Positions 48,200 to 56,634 of a stretch of 64,000 bases of DNA are shown here, piece after piece. The notes under the pieces were generated by a model. The model was not told the origin of the DNA and did no database searches. It worked only from the letters and a program-made list of their open reading frames with translations. The stretch is from assembly GCA_900316305.1 (NCBI GenBank), contig ONCM01000020.1, positions 62,001-126,000 of the forward strand, given 5' to 3'. This DNA comes from an uncultured Bacteroidales bacterium (GTDB lineage: Bacteria > Bacteroidota > Bacteroidia > Bacteroidales > WCHB1-69). The number at the start of each line of letters is the position of its first letter. The first letter of the stretch is position 1. The translations under genes were made by a program, and so were the position numbers.

Positions 48200-49414
48200 T
48201 CCGTATTCCTTGATTTTCCGGTACAGGGTGCGTTCGGAGATGCCGAGTTCCTGGGCGGTGAGCTTGCGGTTGTCCTTGTTGCGGCGGAGGGCGGCGATGA
48301 TGGCCTGCTTCTCCAAGCCTTCCATGGAGTAGTCCGCGGTGTCCTCGATGACCTCGGAGTCATCGTACTGCTCGGGTTCCGAGCCGTGGTGCTCGTGGGT
48401 GGTCACGAACGGGTATTGTCCGTCGGCGGGCAGGGCGTTGTCAGGGAGAACGTGGTGGTGCGTGCCCTGGACATACACCGGCTGGTTCTGGGCCAGCTGC
48501 GCCACAGTGGCCTTCAGCTCATTCACCTCGCGCCGCAGTTCAGCGATAAACTTGAAGACGATTTCACGCTGCATGTTGTCCTGACGTTCGCTGTCGGTGG
48601 GCATCACTGCCGGCAGGTTGGAACCGACAGGACCGGTCAGGTAGGGTTTCAAGGTCTCCGCATCAATCAACCGTTCTTTCTCAATGATGGAAATCTGCTC
48701 GGTGACGTTCTTGAGCTGGCGCACATTGCCGGGCCAACGGTAAGCACGCAGCACGGCCTGCGCCTCTTCGGTGAGCGCGATGGTCGGGACGTGGTACTTG
48801 TCGGAGAAGTCGGCAGCGAACTTAACGAACAGCGGGTAGATGTCGCCGGGACGCTCGCGCAGCGCGGGCACGCGGATCGGCACCGAGTTAAGGCGGTAGT
48901 AGAGGTCCTCGCGGAACTTGCCCTTGGCGATGCGGTCGGCAATGTTGACGTTGGTGGCGGCCACCACCCGCACATCGGTTTTCATCACCTTGGAGGAACC
49001 CACACGAATGTATTCGCCGGTCTCCAGCACGCGCAACAGACGCACCTGCGTGGAGAGCGGCAGGTCGGCGACCTCATCGAGGAAGAGCGTGCCACCATTG
49101 GCCTCCTCAAAGTAGCCCTTGCGGGAATCAATGGCTCCCGTAAAAGCACCCTTCTCGTGCCCGAAAAGTTCGGAATCGATCGTGCCCTCGGGAATGGCAC
49201 CACAGTTCACCGCAATATAAGTCTTGGTCTTGCGCGGCGAGTAGGCGTGGATGATCTTCGGCACCACCTCCTTGCCGGAGCCGCTCTCGCCAGTCACCAG
49301 CACGGAGAGGTCCGTCACGGCCACCTGCATCGCCACGTCGATGACATGGTCGAGCGCGGGATCGAACCCGACAATCCCGAAACGGCGCTTGACATTGTTG
49401 ATGTTTTCGTTCAT
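48191..49414 (-). CDS. Sigma-54-dependent transcriptional activator (AAA+ and Fis domains)
   Basis: 407 aa. There is no receiver or GAF domain: the AAA+ module begins within 20 residues, with Walker A VLVTGESGSGKE (about 38-49), the sigma-54 contact loop ELFGHEKGAFTGA, Walker B GGTLFLDEVADLP and the GNVRQLKN sensor region. A Gln/His-rich linker separates it from a C-terminal Fis-type helix-turn-helix (NRKLTAQELGISERTLYRKI). Without an input domain its control must come from expression or a partner. It precedes lptE, the conserved Bacteroidales arrangement. Confidence 0.92.
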   Translation of the reverse strand: MNENINNVKRRFGIVGFDPALDHVIDVAMQVAVTDLSVLVTGESGSGKEVVPKIIHAYSPRKTKTYIAVNCGAIPEGTIDSELFGHEKGAFTGAIDSRKGYFEEANGGTLFLDEVADLPLSTQVRLLRVLETGEYIRVGSSKVMKTDVRVVAATNVNIADRIAKGKFREDLYYRLNSVPIRVPALRERPGDIYPLFVKFAADFSDKYHVPTIALTEEAQAVLRAYRWPGNVRQLKNVTEQISIIEKERLIDAETLKPYLTGPVGSNLPAVMPTDSERQDNMQREIVFKFIAELRREVNELKATVAQLAQNQPVYVQGTHHHVLPDNALPADGQYPFVTTHEHHGSEPEQYDDSEVIEDTADYSMEGLEKQAIIAALRRNKDNRKLTAQELGISERTLYRKIKEYGIS

Positions 49415-49423
49415 ATTATTTTG

Positions 49424-49547
49424 AATGGTTATTGGTTATCGGTTATTGGTTATTGAATGAGAGGACAAACAGAAAGATTGCGCCCGCCAAGATAATCCCG
49501 ATATAGACCGATTCATTTTTCATTCATAATTCATAATTCATAATTCT
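49424..49547. repeat. GGTTATT and ATTCATA short arrays
   Basis: Words GGTTATTGGTTATCGGTTATTGG at 49426-49456 and ATTCATAATTCATAATTCATA at 49520-49547, flanking a short unassigned spacer upstream of the sigma-54 activator. Confidence 0.7.
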
Positions 49548-49550
49548 GAA

Positions 49551-50678
49551 TTACTTCACTCGCAGTTTACGGCCAATCTGCAATATCGTTGTCTCCTTAA
49601 TCTTGTTCAGCTTGCAGATCTTATCGACCGTGGTATGGTATTTCTTGGCGATGGCGTACAGCGTGTCGCCCTGCTTGACGGTGTGGTATTTGGCACCAGT
49701 GGCAGGCTTGTTGGCGGGCTGCGACTTCTGCTCAGGCTTCTGCACGGTCTGGTTGTTGGCGGGAGCCTCCGTTTTTACATCTGTCTTAGCAGCGTCAGTG
49801 GCGGTTACCTCGTCGTCATCGTCGTCGGCGCGGCGCATGTCGGTGGTGTCCTGCACTTTCTTGCGGCTATAGTTCTTCACCGTGATCACGTTGGAGCCAC
49901 GGGTGATGTCATTGTAGGCGCGGGACATATCCTCTTTCGCCAGTTTGATTTCCTTGTTGACCTGACGCGGGTTGTCGGCTTTGGAGTGCGCGAAGAGCCA
50001 GTCGTAGGTTTCTTTCAGGTAGAACAAACGGGCCAAGTCGCCGTGATTGACACCCGGCCACTTGTCGAGACGCAGCAAATCAGTAGGACCGCACTTCTTC
50101 ATGGACTCGTAGATCTCCTGCGCGCGGGAGACGGGCACGGCCCTGTCCGCTGTACCGTGGATGATCCACAACGGCACCGTATTCAGTTTGCAAAGATCTT
50201 TGCGGATGGTGCCGCCGCACAACTCCATCGAAGCGGCTATCTTTTCCGCATGGTTGGCTAAGAACTCAATCGTTCCAAAACCGCCCAAACTCATGCCTAT
50301 CAAGTAGATACGGTTGGTATCAACATCATACTGTTTGCACACCCAGTTGAGGATGTCCAGCACCTTGACAGAGTTCCACGCGCCGCCGGGATTCTGCGGA
50401 GCAATGATGATGGCGTTGATGTCGCGACCCATGGAAATGGCATCCAGCGGACCGTAACGGCGCACACGATTGAGGTCGGTACCACGCAAACTGGCGCCAT
50501 GCAGGAACAGCACCACCGGAATCTCGCCCTTCTGTTCTTCGTAGGTGTCCGGCACGGAAACCCAGAAGTTGTAGCTGTTTTTCACTACGTTATGGTGCGT
50601 AATGAACGTGTAATTGGTTTGGGCGGACAAGCAGAGGCTTGCGGCAACAAATAGGATTATTGTTAGTATTTTTTTCAT
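49551..50678 (-). CDS. Secreted alpha/beta-hydrolase (esterase) with C-terminal LysM domain
   Basis: 375 aa. Signal peptide KKILTIILFVAASLCLSAQ. The hydrolase (about 25-245) has an oxyanion segment VVLFLHGASLRGTDLNRVRR, nucleophile elbow IGMSLGGFG, the acid in IIHGTADRAVP and a His in GVNHGDLARLF. It resembles the Bacteroidota predicted peptidase/phospholipase-carboxylesterase group. An Asp/Ala-rich linker leads to a LysM domain (TVKQGDTLYAIAKKYHTTVD, about 330-349), which binds peptidoglycan and so places the enzyme at the wall. The pairing of an esterase with LysM suggests removal of acyl groups from glycan or xylan, but the substrate is unknown. Confidence 0.82.
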   Translation of the reverse strand: MKKILTIILFVAASLCLSAQTNYTFITHHNVVKNSYNFWVSVPDTYEEQKGEIPVVLFLHGASLRGTDLNRVRRYGPLDAISMGRDINAIIIAPQNPGGAWNSVKVLDILNWVCKQYDVDTNRIYLIGMSLGGFGTIEFLANHAEKIAASMELCGGTIRKDLCKLNTVPLWIIHGTADRAVPVSRAQEIYESMKKCGPTDLLRLDKWPGVNHGDLARLFYLKETYDWLFAHSKADNPRQVNKEIKLAKEDMSRAYNDITRGSNVITVKNYSRKKVQDTTDMRRADDDDDEVTATDAAKTDVKTEAPANNQTVQKPEQKSQPANKPATGAKYHTVKQGDTLYAIAKKYHTTVDKICKLNKIKETTILQIGRKLRVK

Positions 50679-50690
50679 TTGATCATTTTT

Positions 50691-50724
50691 TAGTTAGCAG
50701 TTAGCAGTTAGTAGTTAGCAGTTG
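50691..50724. repeat. TTAGCAG heptamer array upstream of the esterase gene
   Basis: TTAGTTAGCAGTTAGCAGTT with further words, between the HdrA-like gene and the esterase start. Confidence 0.75.
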
Positions 50725-50785
50725 GGTGGGAGAATGTCATAATCTGACAAAAAATTCTTATCCCCCTTATTCATCATTCATCATT

Positions 50786-51778
50786 CTACATTATCTCCAG
50801 TGCAGCAGCGCGGGCATCCTGAATCGTATCCTCGATGCACATCGGACGTTTGCAGGAGCCGGCGAGGAAGAGGTTCGGCTGGGCGGTGAGGTTGTCCTCG
50901 GTGTGGGGCGATAAGCTCTGAGCAAAACGGTAGAGACCGTCGATGCCGGCACACTTCGACAGGGTGGCAGTGCCTTCGGAGGCGCACATGCCGACCATCA
51001 GCACCAGCAGGTCGCTGTTCATCGTCATAGGGTTGCCCATGAGGGTATCCTCGGCCTTGATCTGCACGCGGTTGTCGAAGGTAGAGGCGGCTTCGGAAAT
51101 GCGTCCTCTCACGAAGCTGACGCCGTACTTCTCCTGCGCCTCGCGGTACATCTCCTCGAAGCCCTGTCCCCACATTCGCAAATCCATGTAGAAAATATAG
51201 ACATCCGTCTCGGGATGTTGCTTCTTGATCTCGATGGCCTGCTTCACGGCAGTCACGCAGCAGACTTTCGAGCAGTAGTGGTTGCCCGACTTCTCGTCGC
51301 GGGACCCTACGCACTGCAGGAAAACGATCTGCTTCGGGATCTCGTTCATGTTGTTACGGATATTGTTCTCCTTGATCATCTTCTCCATTTCCAAGGAGGT
51401 GATCACACCTTTGTAGATGCCGTAGCCGAGCTCTTCCTTCTGGTGCGCGTCGAAAACCTTGTAGCCCGTGGCCAACAGCACCGCATCGAAAGTGGCGGTG
51501 GTGCCGTCGGCGGTGGTTAGCGTCCACTGTTCGCCCGTGCGCTGCATGGAGACAACCGGCGTGGCGGTCTTGAGGGTGATGTTCTCGTGCGACAGCTTGG
51601 ATTCCAGCTTGTCGGCCAGCTCGTCGGCGGAACTGAAGTCCGGGAACAGGAAGGCCTTGTCGCGGATGTTGCAGAGCGGTCTCTCCTCCCTCTCGAAGAG
51701 GATGACCTGATATTGTTTGGCCAGCACGGAGGCGGCCTCTATGCCGGCGGGGCCGGCGCCTATGATTGCTATCGTCAT
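50786..51778 (-). CDS. HdrA-like FAD/NAD-binding redox protein
   Basis: 330 aa. N-terminal FAD site IAIIGAGPAGIEAASVLAKQ (about 3-22) and a second region VLLATGYKVFDAHQKEELGY. The Cys-rich segment VGSRDEKSGNHYCSKVCCVT and KKQHPETDVYIFYMDLRMWG are typical of heterodisulfide reductase subunit A and QmoA-like proteins. It is about half the length of archaeal HdrA and lacks its extra ferredoxin domains. Together with the HdrB-like gene upstream it may form a small Hdr-type electron-transfer complex. Partner donors and acceptors are not evident. Confidence 0.82.
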   Translation of the reverse strand: MTIAIIGAGPAGIEAASVLAKQYQVILFEREERPLCNIRDKAFLFPDFSSADELADKLESKLSHENITLKTATPVVSMQRTGEQWTLTTADGTTATFDAVLLATGYKVFDAHQKEELGYGIYKGVITSLEMEKMIKENNIRNNMNEIPKQIVFLQCVGSRDEKSGNHYCSKVCCVTAVKQAIEIKKQHPETDVYIFYMDLRMWGQGFEEMYREAQEKYGVSFVRGRISEAASTFDNRVQIKAEDTLMGNPMTMNSDLLVLMVGMCASEGTATLSKCAGIDGLYRFAQSLSPHTEDNLTAQPNLFLAGSCKRPMCIEDTIQDARAAALEIM

Positions 51779-51806
51779 ATTCTCTTTGTTATTCGTTCTT
51801 GTTTCA

Positions 51807-51890
51807 TCCCCACACTGCGGCTCCGCCTTGTGTGGGGTTAATTGCGCTTCGCGCGTTTTGCCTCTCCGAGGCTGCTCAAAGAAGCATCTT
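51807..51890. repeat. Dispersed 85-base element (CCCCACAC hairpin family), copy 2
   Basis: Opposite orientation to 40364-40451: hairpin CCCCACAC...GTGTGGGG, then the GCGCTTCGCGCG and CCTCTCCGAGGC hairpins, then TGCTCAAAGAAG. It separates the two Hdr-like genes. Confidence 0.85.
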
Positions 51891-51908
51891 ATATATCCTC
51901 GTCATTCC

Positions 51909-51936
51909 GTAGAGACGCAAAATTTTGCGTCTCTAC
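51909..51936. repeat. GTAGAGAC palindromic element, copy 6
   Basis: A perfect 28-base palindrome with centre GCAAAATTTTGC, next to the end of the HdrB-like gene. Confidence 0.9.
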
Positions 51937-51942
51937 AACTCG

Positions 51943-52998
51943 TCACACCTTCAGCACGTCCGGTTTTTCCGGTGCGCGGAGGATTTTGCCGGAGGCGCCG
52001 CGGTATTTGTCGTCGGGGTTGTAGGCGACGCCGATCTTGTCGAGGAGGCGTTCGCACTGCACCTGGTGGAGCTGCATGCCCATCACCCACGGGTCGTAGC
52101 CGAGCAACAAACCGGCGAGCTCTTCGTAGGTGAGCACCGGGATGCCGTAGCCCTCCTTGTCGTAGGTCTTGTGCTCCATCTCGGCGATGGTGTACTGCCA
52201 TTTGTCGAGGAACATGGCGCAACCAGGGCAGTTGGCCACGATGAAGTCGGGCTCGTAGGGTTCCATCGACTCGAACTTCTTCTTGGAGTTGGCGATGGAA
52301 TAGCCGCGGTTCTCCTGCACGAGGTACTGGCGGAAGCCGAAGCCGCAACAGTGACGGCGTTCGGGGTAATCGACCACCTCGCCGCCCCAGGCCTCAATCA
52401 TGCCGGCGAGCACGTAGGGAAACTCCGCGTTGCCGATGCCGTGCTTCGGGAAAATCTTGGCGTAGTGACAACCGATGTGCTCCACGCCACGCAACGGCTT
52501 GCCCGTGAAGCGGTTAATCAGCTGGTACTTCATCTTCTCCTTCAGCTCGAAACGGAACTTGAAGATCAAGTCCGACGGGTGTACGATGTTCTCGGGCATC
52601 TCAAACGTCCTACCCGTGGCTTTGTACAGGTACTCGCGGGCCTTCTCCAGGATCTCGGGTTGCTCTTTCCATTTCTCGATGAGCTCGGTCATCACCCCAA
52701 AGGAGGTGACGCACGAGGGGACGTAGTTCTTGTAGCCGCGTTCGGTCATCAGCGAGAAGAGGCGCGCCACGATGGTCATGGTTGTCTCGAACGGCACCAC
52801 GTCGGAGTGGTAGCCGATGCCCGTGCAGGTGTGCTGGTGCGAGGAGTCGTAGATATCCTTCCCAAGGTCATTGCGCATGATGTTCAGGAAGGTCGCCTCC
52901 GACCCAGGGAAGAAGGTCTGCCGGATGCAGCTCCTTTCGTAAAAGAAGTGGTCATCCGCGATTTCCTTCTGATATTCGTTCCAAAAGCGTTTTTCCAT
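51943..52998 (-). CDS. HdrB-like CCG-domain iron-sulfur protein
   Basis: 351 aa with two cysteine-rich CCG-type regions: HQHTCTGIGYHSDVVPFETT and VPSCVTSFG in the first half, IGCHYAKIFPKH, RRHCCGFGF and ANCPGCAMF in the second. This is the HdrB/GlpC/succinate-dehydrogenase-like fold that holds a noncubane 4Fe-4S cluster and breaks disulfides. The gene lies upstream of the HdrA-like gene on the same strand, separated by two repeat elements. An HdrC (two ferredoxin clusters) is absent, so the complex, if formed, differs from methanogen HdrABC. Confidence 0.8.
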   Translation of the reverse strand: MEKRFWNEYQKEIADDHFFYERSCIRQTFFPGSEATFLNIMRNDLGKDIYDSSHQHTCTGIGYHSDVVPFETTMTIVARLFSLMTERGYKNYVPSCVTSFGVMTELIEKWKEQPEILEKAREYLYKATGRTFEMPENIVHPSDLIFKFRFELKEKMKYQLINRFTGKPLRGVEHIGCHYAKIFPKHGIGNAEFPYVLAGMIEAWGGEVVDYPERRHCCGFGFRQYLVQENRGYSIANSKKKFESMEPYEPDFIVANCPGCAMFLDKWQYTIAEMEHKTYDKEGYGIPVLTYEELAGLLLGYDPWVMGMQLHQVQCERLLDKIGVAYNPDDKYRGASGKILRAPEKPDVLKV

Positions 52999-53038
52999 TG
53001 TTTTTCTGTAATCTGTAATTGGTGGTTTATGGTCCGTC

Positions 53039-53082
53039 GTAGAGACGTGCTGCAGCGCGTCTCTACAATGGCGCGTCTCTAC
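53039..53082. repeat. GTAGAGAC palindromic element, copy 7, with extra half
   Basis: The full element at 53039-53066 is followed by another right arm CGTCTCTAC at 53074-53082. The extra arm overlaps the alcohol-dehydrogenase stop codon (53079-53081). Confidence 0.85.
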
Positions 53083-54248
53083 AGTGCCCGTTTCAAAATT
53101 TCCACAACGTCCTCCCGTGTCAATTGCATGAAACCGCCACCGAGGACCGTCGCATCAGCGATAGTCTCGATGTTGTCGGGGGTGACGCCCAGTTCGGAAG
53201 CCTTCATCGTCACGCCGATTTCGCGCATCCAAGCCTCCATCGCAGCCAAACCTTCCAAGGCAATCTCTTCGTCGGTTTTACCTTCAGGACGGACGTTCCA
53301 AACATTCTTGGCAAAGCGCACGAACTGGTGCAACCCGCTGTGCATGATGTATTTGTAGTACGGGATGGAGACCGACGCGAGGGTCATGCCGTGGGTGGCG
53401 TTGGTCACCACGCCGATGGCATGGCCGATCATGTGCACCATCCAGTCCTGACGCTTGCCCTGCTTGAGCAACGTATTGAGTGCCCAGGTAGCCGTCCACA
53501 TAATGTTGCTGCGTGCCTCGTAGTCCTGCGGGTTCTTCACGGCGATGCGCGAACTGTGGATGAGCGAACGCATGAGCCCTTCATTGAGGTAGTCGCTGGT
53601 GTTGTCGTCCTCGTTGCTGCAGTACTGCTCCAGAAGGTGCGACATGATATCGAAAATGCCGGCCACCATCTGGTACTGCGGCACCGTAAAGGTCAACTTC
53701 GGGTTCAGAATCGTGAACTTGGGCATCAGACGGCTGTCGAAGACCTTGCCGAGCTTGAGGTTCTGCGTGTGGTTGGAGATGACGGAGCCACCGTTCATTT
53801 CGGAGCCAGTGCCCACCATAGTCAGCACACAGCCGACGGGCAGGATGTGCAAGTCGGGGGCAGGATTCTTACCTTCCACGTAGTAAGTCTGCCACGGGTC
53901 GCCGTCGAGCCAAGCGGAGGCGGCCACGCCCTTGGCGTAGTCGCACACGGAACCGCCGCCCACCGCGAGGATGAGATCGACATTATTCTCGCGAGCGAGT
54001 TTGCAACCCTCGTAGAGTTTCTCCACCGTCGGGTTCGGCATCACGCCGGGATCCTCCACGATGGTCTTGCCAGCTTCTTTCAAGATGGCCACAACCTGAT
54101 CGTAAAGTCCTGTGCGCTTGATAGATCCGCCGCCATACGACAGCATAACGGTCTTGCCGTATCGGGTCAGTTCCTCTTTCAAGAATTCCAGACTGTTTTC
54201 GCCGAAATGCAGGCGGGTGGGGTTTTCGTATGTGAAATTTCCTAACAT
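53079..54248 (-). CDS. Iron-containing alcohol dehydrogenase (BdhA/YqhD-like)
   Basis: 389 aa. The nucleotide site is GGGSVCDYAKGVAASAWLDG (about 95-114), with an upstream SYGGGSIKRTGLYDQV loop. The metal-binding residues sit in MSHLLEQYCS (His), WMVHMIGHAIGVVTNATHGM (His pair) and the preceding Asp. Similarity is to NAD(P)H-dependent butanol dehydrogenases of fermentative bacteria, which reduce aldehydes. The cofactor preference cannot be decided. Its stop codon lies in a GTAGAGAC repeat half, so the last residues (RAL) are set by it. A promoter box is 26 bases upstream. Confidence 0.88.
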   Translation of the reverse strand: MLGNFTYENPTRLHFGENSLEFLKEELTRYGKTVMLSYGGGSIKRTGLYDQVVAILKEAGKTIVEDPGVMPNPTVEKLYEGCKLARENNVDLILAVGGGSVCDYAKGVAASAWLDGDPWQTYYVEGKNPAPDLHILPVGCVLTMVGTGSEMNGGSVISNHTQNLKLGKVFDSRLMPKFTILNPKLTFTVPQYQMVAGIFDIMSHLLEQYCSNEDDNTSDYLNEGLMRSLIHSSRIAVKNPQDYEARSNIMWTATWALNTLLKQGKRQDWMVHMIGHAIGVVTNATHGMTLASVSIPYYKYIMHSGLHQFVRFAKNVWNVRPEGKTDEEIALEGLAAMEAWMREIGVTMKASELGVTPDNIETIADATVLGGGFMQLTREDVVEILKRAL

Positions 54249-54273
54249 AATTTTGCGATTTTAATCAAAACGG

Positions 54274-54281
54274 CAAAGATA
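54274..54281 (-). promoter_or_regulatory. -7 promoter box for the alcohol dehydrogenase
   Basis: TATCTTTG on the minus strand, 26 bases before the ATG at 54248. Confidence 0.65.
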
Positions 54282-54348
54282 CACTTTTTTCCGACTTAAA
54301 ACTTATTATTATTTATCAACATCGCCCCATTTCTAATGGAGTAATCCG

Positions 54349-54356
54349 TATTTTTG
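54349..54356 (+). promoter_or_regulatory. -7 promoter box for the M3 peptidase
   Basis: TATTTTTG, 46 bases before the ATG at 54403. Confidence 0.65.
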
Positions 54357-54402
54357 CCGATTATTTGTACGTCTGATTGCAAATCAATAAATTTTTAACA
54401 AT

Positions 54403-56529
54403 ATGAACCGTAAATTATTCATTATGAGTTTAGTAATGGCGACCGCAGTGTTAGGCGGCGCTTGCAAGAAGAAAACGGCCGAGAACCCCGAACTGGCCAA
54501 CAACCCCTTCATGAAGGAGTGGGACACTCCGTATGGCGTGCCGCCCTTCGACAAAATCAAGACCACCGACTATCTGCCGGCCATCCAGGAAGGTATCCGT
54601 CAGCAGGCCGAGAACATCCAGGCCATCTGCGACAGCAAGGAAGCCCCGACGTTTGCCAACACTATCATTCCTTACGAATACAGCGGCGAACTGTTGACCA
54701 AGGTCTCCGCCGTCTTCATGAACCTCGCCGAGTGCATGAACAGTAAGGAAATGGAGAAACTTGCCGACACCATCTACCCGCTGCTCACCCGTCACGGCGA
54801 TGACATCATGCTGAACGCCAAACTGTTCGAGCGCATCAAGACAGTCTATAACAACCGCGACAAGGAGAACCTCAACGATGAGCAGAAACGTCTGCTGGAG
54901 GTCATCTACAAAGACTTCGAGCGCGGCGGTGCCAATGTGCCGGCCGACAAGCAGGATCGCTTCCGCGAAATCAATGAGCAACTCGCCAAACTCACCCAAA
55001 AGTTCGGCAACAACGTGCTCGCCGCCACCAACAATTACGCCCTCTTCGTGGACAACGAGGAAGACCTTAAAGGTCTGACGGAAGGACAGTTGGCCGCCGC
55101 CAAGGAGGCCGCCGCCGGTATGGAGAACGCCAAGGGCAAGTACGCCTTCACGGTGCATATCCCCTCCATGGAGCCGTTCCTCCAGAACTGCCAGAATCGC
55201 GAGCTGCGCAAGGAGCTCTGGACCGCTTACTCCACCCGCTGTCTGAACGGCGATCTCTCCAACAAGAAGATTATCAACGAGATCGTCAACCTTCGTCTGG
55301 AGAAGGCCAAGATTCTCGGTTTCGACAACTATGCCAACTACGTGCTGGACGACTGCATGGCCAAGAACGCCGACAACGTCTATGAACTGCTGATGAAGGT
55401 GTGGGAACCCGCTCTCGCCAAAGCTAAGGAGGAGGCCGCCATCTATCAGAAGATGATGAAGAAAGACGGCATCGCCGGCGACCTGCAGCCCTACGACTGG
55501 CGCTATTACTCCGAAAAGCTCAGAAAGGAGAAATACGACCTCGACGACGAGGCCATTCGTCCTTACCTCTCCCTTGACTCCGCCCGCAAGGGTCTCTTCT
55601 ACGTCTGCAACCGTCTCTACGGTCTCACCTTCAAGGAAAACAAGGAAATCCCTGTCTATCACAAAGATGTGAAGGCATACGAAGTCATTGACAACAACGA
55701 GGTCATCGCCGTGGTCTATATGGACTTCTTTCCGCGCGAGAGCAAGCGCAGCGGCGCGTGGATGACTAACTTCCGCGAGCAGTATTACGACCGCGACGGC
55801 GAAAACCACATTCCCGTGGTGTCGTTGGTCTTCAACTTCACCAAGCCCGTCGGCGACAAACCTTCGATGCTGAACATCGACGAGACGCAGACCCTCTACC
55901 ACGAGTTCGGTCACGCGCTGCACAGCATCCTGTCGCGCTGCCACTACCCCACCCTGTCGGGTACCAACGTCCCGCGCGACTTCGTGGAGATGCCCTCGCA
56001 GTTCATGGAGCACTTCGCTTTCGAACCCGAAGTGTTGAAGGTCTATGCCCACCACTACCAGACCGGTGAGCTAATCCCCGACGAGCTCGTCAAGAAGATC
56101 GAGGCCGCCGCCACTTACGGACAGGGCTTTATCAACACCGAACTGCTGGCCGCCTCCATCTTGGACATGGACTACCACACGGTCACCGCGCCCGCAAAGT
56201 TCCAACTGCCTGATTACGAAGACCAACAGATGGCCAAAATCGGACTAATCCCGTCCATCATCTCCCGTTACAGAAGTCCGTACTTCCAGCACATCTTCGC
56301 CGGCGGCTACGGTGCAGGCTACTACAGCTACACCTGGGCAGCCGTCTTGGACAATGACGCTTACGAGTGCTTCCGCGAGCACGGCATCTTCGATCCTGCA
56401 ACCGCTACATCTTTCAGAACCAACATCTTGGAACGCGGCAACACTGCTGACGCGATGACGCTCTACGTTGCCTTCCGCGGCCACGAGCCCTCCATCGAGC
56501 CGCTGCTGAAAAACCGCGGACTGAAATAG
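54403..56529 (+). CDS. dcp: M3-family peptidyl-dipeptidase (Dcp-like), lipoprotein
   Basis: 708 aa. The N-terminus KLFIMSLVMATAVLGGAC has a lipobox (LGGAC), so the enzyme is probably attached to a membrane facing the periplasm, unlike cytoplasmic E. coli Dcp. The zinc site is TLYHEFGHALHSIL (HEXXH, about 500) with the downstream third ligand Glu in the region VEMPSQFMEHFAFEP. The long helical N-terminal domain and the C-terminal PYFQHIFAGGYGAGYYSYTW are normal for M3A. It removes C-terminal dipeptides from peptides. A terminator follows, and the stop codon overlaps the start of a short TTAGCAG array. Confidence 0.92.
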   Translation: MNRKLFIMSLVMATAVLGGACKKKTAENPELANNPFMKEWDTPYGVPPFDKIKTTDYLPAIQEGIRQQAENIQAICDSKEAPTFANTIIPYEYSGELLTKVSAVFMNLAECMNSKEMEKLADTIYPLLTRHGDDIMLNAKLFERIKTVYNNRDKENLNDEQKRLLEVIYKDFERGGANVPADKQDRFREINEQLAKLTQKFGNNVLAATNNYALFVDNEEDLKGLTEGQLAAAKEAAAGMENAKGKYAFTVHIPSMEPFLQNCQNRELRKELWTAYSTRCLNGDLSNKKIINEIVNLRLEKAKILGFDNYANYVLDDCMAKNADNVYELLMKVWEPALAKAKEEAAIYQKMMKKDGIAGDLQPYDWRYYSEKLRKEKYDLDDEAIRPYLSLDSARKGLFYVCNRLYGLTFKENKEIPVYHKDVKAYEVIDNNEVIAVVYMDFFPRESKRSGAWMTNFREQYYDRDGENHIPVVSLVFNFTKPVGDKPSMLNIDETQTLYHEFGHALHSILSRCHYPTLSGTNVPRDFVEMPSQFMEHFAFEPEVLKVYAHHYQTGELIPDELVKKIEAAATYGQGFINTELLAASILDMDYHTVTAPAKFQLPDYEDQQMAKIGLIPSIISRYRSPYFQHIFAGGYGAGYYSYTWAAVLDNDAYECFREHGIFDPATATSFRTNILERGNTADAMTLYVAFRGHEPSIEPLLKNRGLK

Positions 56530-56549
56530 TTAGCAGTTAGTAGTAGTAA
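56527..56549. repeat. TTAGCAG heptamer words at the dcp stop
   Basis: TAGTTAGCAGTTAGTAGTAG, starting with the TAG stop. Confidence 0.7.
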
Positions 56550-56556
56550 TTAACAT

Positions 56557-56589
56557 CCGGCGCGGAATTTTCATTCTGCGCCGGTTTTG
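56557..56589 (+). terminator. Intrinsic terminator of dcp
   Basis: CCGGCGC and GCGCCGG with inner GAAT/ATTC pairs, followed by GTTTTG. Confidence 0.8.
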
Positions 56590-56602
56590 TTTGGATAAAA
56601 TG

Positions 56603-56610
56603 TACTTTTG
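56603..56610 (+). promoter_or_regulatory. -7 promoter box for the GH89 gene
   Basis: TACTTTTG, 24 bases before the ATG at 56635. Confidence 0.6.
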
Positions 56611-56634
56611 CACTTTCATTTGCAAAAATACCTT

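Noticed and set aside
54451..56055. 534-codon open frame on the minus strand opposite the M3 peptidase
   Set aside because: It is the antisense shadow of a clearly conserved coding gene; its sequence is Val/Leu/His-rich without family motifs and no promoter or neighbour supports it.
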